NCBI GenBank assembly: GCA_002110485.1
Contig: MOWL01000068.1
Span: 310,001-374,000, forward strand
DNA length: 64,000 bases
From: Emergomyces orientalis
Lineage: Eukaryota > Ascomycota > Eurotiomycetes > Onygenales > Ajellomycetaceae
Direction: 5' to 3'
Shown here: positions 60,601-64,000 of the stretch, one piece after another
Layout of the letters: the number at the start of each line of letters is the position of its first letter
Numbering within the stretch: the first letter of the stretch is position 1
The notes under the pieces: generated by a model
What the model saw: the letters and a program-made list of their open reading frames with translations, nothing else
The model's database searches: none
Told to the model about the DNA's origin: nothing
Position numbers and translations under genes: made by a program

Positions 60601-62267
60601 ATATTGTGCATCTTTGCTAATACACATGTTTCACATTCTGATGTTTTCGGCCTGTTGATCTCGGAGCCCGCGATTTCGGCGGGTATGTGTGTGAGGGCCT
60701 CCGGCCCGGCGTGTGCCAGGCGCCTATGCCATAGGGCTGCCGTGGCGTTGGTGGGTGGCCGCGGTAATGCCGATTGTACGGCGAAAGCGGTATTATTCTC
60801 AGGTAGAGGTTTATACTCCAGAACGTATTTCTCATGAACATAGATTAAGTTGAATTACACAACTTCATCTTGATTAATTATAGTGTGATTTAGTTCATCA
60901 ATTCCCAATCCCTTCTTCTTGAAGAAAGAGGATGCTGCAAGATTTGTGTGAAAATCAGAAACATATGTCACATTTAGTAGAAGCATTTGTCTTACTCTCT
61001 TTGATGATTGTATAGCTAACCACACCTGCTCTGTGTCTTGAATGACTATCTTTGAATTTTCTGTATATAGATAGAATTCTTCGCAAGATTCAAAGTTCTC
61101 AAAGCAGCTGCAGTCATTGTATACATGTTTATTGACTTCTGTATCATATATAAAGCTATCTTGCAGAGAGTATTGGTATCCGCTGGCATGTTCAGCTGTG
61201 AAGGTGGTTGTAATCAAAGCTGTATATTTATCAGTTTCTTCATTCTTTGACAGAGAGTGTATAGTGATCACTGCCAGAGTCTTCTTCTCTCTGACAAAGA
61301 CATTGTCAACAGATTTCTTCATTTGCTTGTTTTTTAGAGTCTTTTTAATCTTATTCTCTATTTCTTTTTAAGAAGTTCATCCAGACAGACATTCTTCAGC
61401 ATTCATGATTCAGTATTTGATATAGAGATGTGGTTCTTCACACATATATTTATTTTGTTAATTTTCTCTTGATTTCTTAGTGAATTTCTTGCTAGGAGTT
61501 TCCACTGTTTTCTTCATGAATTGATCTTGATATGTAGCAAATACTGCATTATTTTTAGAGTATTCAGGCTTGTCTTCTGTGATGTGTGTTCAACAGTGTG
61601 ATCTGAAGTGATTAATCATTTTTTATACATTTAATAACTTGTCACTGTTCTCTAGGGCATTCTCCAGTTCCTGGCGACAGAAGTCCGAGAATTCGGGGTG
61701 TATGACTTGCACCACATTAAGAAATCTATATAGATTGCCTGGTTTGCTGGTGAATTCATCAACATCATATTTGAGAACTAATCAGTGACAGTTCTTTCAT
61801 TCTAGCAGTTATTCATTGACTGCTCGCTTTCACACCTCTGATGACTTGAAAAGCTTTAAAAAGAGATTAGTGAGTTCAATCTCTCTTTAGCATTTTATCA
61901 GAGCAATGAAGCTCTTTAATTTCTTCAATATTTAGCATGAATCTAGTGTTTTTGTCAGGGCTCTTCATAGCTTCAGGTCTATGATTGTTGATATATGATT
62001 GTAGAGTTTCTTGATGCCTTTCATATAGATCTTATATGTCTCTGTATACTGTTTATATAAGTAGAAGTGCATATGCATCATCTCCAAGTGTATTTCTTCT
62101 GTATCTGGTTCATAAGGTTCTGACTTCATAGGAGAGGCTATGTGTTTGACATCTAAATCTGTATATTTGTGAAAGTTTAGAGTCATTGCTTTCATTTGAA
62201 CTTCTTCATATCAATTATTTCAGTCTTTGCTAGTTCTGAGAATAATCTTATTAGTCATCACAGTCAT
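57663..62267 (-). pseudogene. copia gag-pol, inactivated
   Basis: Gag starts near 62267 (KIILRTSKD) and has TGA codons where Trp is expected twice within five codons. The protease remnant near 61120-61150 reads DTEVNKHV in place of a DSGA-type site. The pre-integrase zinc region at about 60600-60760 is intact (LWHRRLAHAGPEAL, with CETC). Integrase keeps YTDGEKALF and YTPEQNGAAERSGG but has stops nearby. The RT at about 59180-58570 shows KTWLVVQED where relatives have KARLVVRGD, and its catalytic YVDD is YVND (58618-58629). RNase H (about 58400-57663) ends WVDTKAMIADGMTKAL. It cannot be functional. Confidence 0.9.
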
Positions 62268-62389
62268 CTTTTTGATTTTTTCAGTGTGTTGAATGGTCTA
62301 ATATAGAGTGTATGCGAATGGGGAGGGTTTGTATAGAATGCAGTGATTTTATATGCAGTAATCAATGTTTTAGAGCAGTAGTTGCACCC

Positions 62390-62400
62390 GGGCTCATAAC
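62390..62400 (-). other. Primer-binding site, half-tRNA iMet type
   Basis: Two bases inside the 5' LTR the plus strand reads GGGCTCATAAC, identical to the anticodon arm and loop of initiator tRNA-Met (CAT anticodon). The element's primer site is therefore complementary to an internal tRNA position, as in copia elements primed by a cleaved 5' half-tRNA. Confidence 0.75.
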
Positions 62401-62402
62401 TA

Positions 62403-62820
62403 TGAAACAGAGGATAAGACGGAGAGTGGAGCTAGCATAATATGCACATATATAGGGAGGAATTAATATATAGAGATATATGGTATTGTGGTCTGTGTGC
62501 TCTGAGCTCTGCTCTAGCTAAATATCTATGGGTTTTCCATGGCTATTTATACCCGTGAATCCATCTTAGGCTGCCCAACAACTATCCATTAATAATATGA
62601 GTGATTTACATGCTATATTGATTGTATTGTGATATTCTCAGCTGAATACCTCTGACTTTGTAGAAAAATCAATGTAATGGTGAATATATTAAAGATCAGC
62701 AAAGATGAGGGTGGATTTGATGGAGATTCCATCGGAGTTCGCCGTGTGGCAATTAGTGTGGCAATTGAACATGTGTGTATGTCTTAGCCAACGAATGTGT
62801 GGCGATAATCTCATGTTTCA
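62403..62820 (-). repeat. 5' LTR of copia element
   Basis: 418 bp, the same length and ends as the left LTR. It keeps CpGs near its right end that the left copy has lost, but has itself lost those at the start (TGAAACAGAGG). Confidence 0.92.
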
Positions 62821-62970
62821 CAGATATATATGTGACCCGGGTAGCCCTAGTATCACCTAACATATTTGGCACATAAGCTCCTACTGCACGAGCCAGCATG
62901 AGTGTAAGAAATCCTGCCTGCGCGGAGCGATTCCTTACCCCTATCCTCCATGCTCAAGCCCTCGCGTAAC

Positions 62971-63181
62971 CATTACGGTTAGCGGGCCTTGAGCATAGCG
63001 GGCCTTGGCCACACAGCTATATAACTAGGAGTTGCGGTCATTCTTTTCGCAACTCAGCTTGAATACAATTATCATATTGACCCCTACCTTTTCTCTTACA
63101 TTGAACGCTTCCAGTAACTAGTACATATCACGCCAAGCTGCAAACCCTTAGAATAATACTTGCGAGTCTCATATTCTTACA
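62971..63181 (+). repeat. LTR-like repeat, CpG-rich copy
   Basis: About 211 bp from TTACGGTTAGCGGGCC to ATATTCTTACA, with a TATATAA inside. It is homologous to 63315-63485 in inverted orientation. It carries a 40-nt segment (around 63018-63058) that the other copy lacks, bounded by CAGCT repeats. It looks like a solo LTR of a second retroelement family. Confidence 0.6.
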
Positions 63182-63314
63182 GAAAATTTATTTTTTAAAT
63201 TATAAAAGTTAATTAATATTTCTGGGTTCTCTGTGAGAGAGTCTTCAGAGATAGAGATTTGAGTGCTTTATATTCTAGTTATAACAGATAATTACTGACT
63301 GACAAAGCTTGAAA

Positions 63315-63485
63315 TGTAAGAATATCAGACTTGTAAGTATTATTCTAAGAGTTTACAGCTTGACATGATATGTACTAGTTACTAGAAGTGTTCACTGTAA
63401 GAGAAAAAAATAGAGATTAATATAATAATTGTATTTAAGCTGTGTGGCCAAGGCCTGCTATGTTCAAGGCCTGCTAACCATAACA
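63315..63485 (-). repeat. LTR-like repeat, CpG-depleted copy
   Basis: About 171 bp beginning TGTAAGAATAT and ending CCATAACA. Read on the minus strand it matches 62971-63181, but nearly every CpG of that copy is TG or CA here (GAACGC to GAACAC, CACGCC to CATGTC, GCGAG to ACAAG). TG...CA ends fit an LTR. Confidence 0.6.
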
Positions 63486-64000
63486 GTGAATGCCTCTCTA
63501 TGTCACGTGGGAGGCGGCGGCAGCGGTTGGCCCGGGTAGCGGATGCGGCAGGAGAATCAACACATATTAAATTAGAAAATCTTTGACTATTAAAATCTGT
63601 GATAATGCTTTGTGCAAATCTGTACATAATTCATCTCAGACATCAACACTTGAAACTTTGAAAACAATACAGAAACTCTTGATATGAAGTAAATATAAAG
63701 TACAAGAGTAGAAGTAGATAATATAAAAGAGTGTACATAGAATAAGAGCAAAATTAGTTCTGAAATATATATATATATATCTGTACTAGTATCTATATCT
63801 ATTTATTCTGTATGCACACGCATTCGCCCTCTCCAGCCAGCCAGCCACAGCCTTGTCACGTTGGCTGGGAGTCGCCACTCACTACCAAAACAACAACTAC
63901 TATTTCAACTCCAACTCCAACTCCATTCTCATCTCCTCCATCTCCTTCATCTTTGCCATCCCTTTCTTGTGTATATTTTTTATCATCTGTCCGTGGTAAT
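63486..64000. other. Right end, no gene
   Basis: A GC-rich patch with CACGTG lies at about 63503-63550, then AT-rich sequence, a TA microsatellite (about 63765-63780) and a pyrimidine/CAA-rich stretch running off the window, which may be the leader of a gene beyond it. Confidence 0.5.

Larger units (their letters stand above)
57106..62820 (-). mobile_element. Full-length decayed Ty1/copia retrotransposon
   Basis: The 5,715-bp element lies on the minus strand, bounded by two 418-bp LTRs (TGAAAC...GTTTCA). Primer site, gag, protease, integrase, reverse transcriptase and RNase H remnants appear in copia order (integrase before RT), then a polypurine tract. By eye the LTRs differ at 16 positions, 15 of them transitions, clustered in the last 150 nt. 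In-frame stops and catalytic losses are mostly explained by G-to-A or C-to-T. The flanking 5-mers, TATTA and CAGAT, do not match as a target duplication, so mutation or recombination at the ends is likely. Confidence 0.93.

Noticed and set aside
62380..62402. tRNA gene next to the LTR
   Set aside because: Only the anticodon-arm sequence of initiator tRNA-Met is present; no acceptor, D or T arms. It is the retroelement primer site.

Overview
The window reads as nuclear DNA of a filamentous ascomycete. Genes carry many short introns (about 50-100 nt) with GTAHGT-type donors, CTAAC/CTGAC branch points and YAG acceptors, and nearly all can be spliced by eye into full-length conserved proteins. 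Protein style, long gene-poor spacers and repeats that have lost CpG through C-to-T/G-to-A change fit Eurotiomycetes, probably Onygenales (Histoplasma/Blastomyces/Emmonsia-like). The genus is an inference and was not tested.

Layout. 1-4.2 kb: no supported gene. 4.2-21.5 kb: a conserved core block with a single-BRCT protein (+), a DHX29/YLR419W-type DEAH helicase (-), GCN1 (+) divergent from the helicase across 369 bp, and RPL19 (+), whose start codon is split by an intron. Three of the four act on ribosomes or translation. 22.8-24.2 kb: a serine/threonine-rich single-pass membrane protein (-). 24.2-29.3 kb: gene-free, holding a 1,034-bp AT-rich element with 45-bp terminal inverted repeats and a TA duplication. 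29.3-31.1 kb: a conserved fungal protein of unknown function. 32.3-34.4 kb: a complete phenol-2-monooxygenase-like flavoprotein. 34.4-43.8 kb: 9.4 kb with no firm gene, ending in a pyrimidine-rich leader. 43.8-47.4 kb: a large Zn2Cys6 regulator whose start overlaps the stop of a short upstream ORF. 49.5-50.7 kb: a short-chain dehydrogenase/reductase.

From about 50.7 kb the window is accessory. It has a CpG-poor block (about 51.2-52.7 kb), an orphan coiled-coil gene, and a four-exon gene with features of a PD-(D/E)XK nuclease-like fold. A complete but dead Ty1/copia element (57,106-62,820, minus strand) follows, with 418-bp LTRs, a primer site matching the anticodon arm of initiator tRNA-Met, and catalytic and tryptophan codons destroyed by G-to-A changes. 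After it lie two inverted copies of a second LTR-like repeat, one CpG-rich and one CpG-depleted.

No tRNA, rRNA or CRISPR array was seen. The best leads for something undescribed are the PD-(D/E)XK-like gene with its coiled-coil neighbour, the TA-flanked inverted-repeat element, and the patchy mutation pattern in the copia element.
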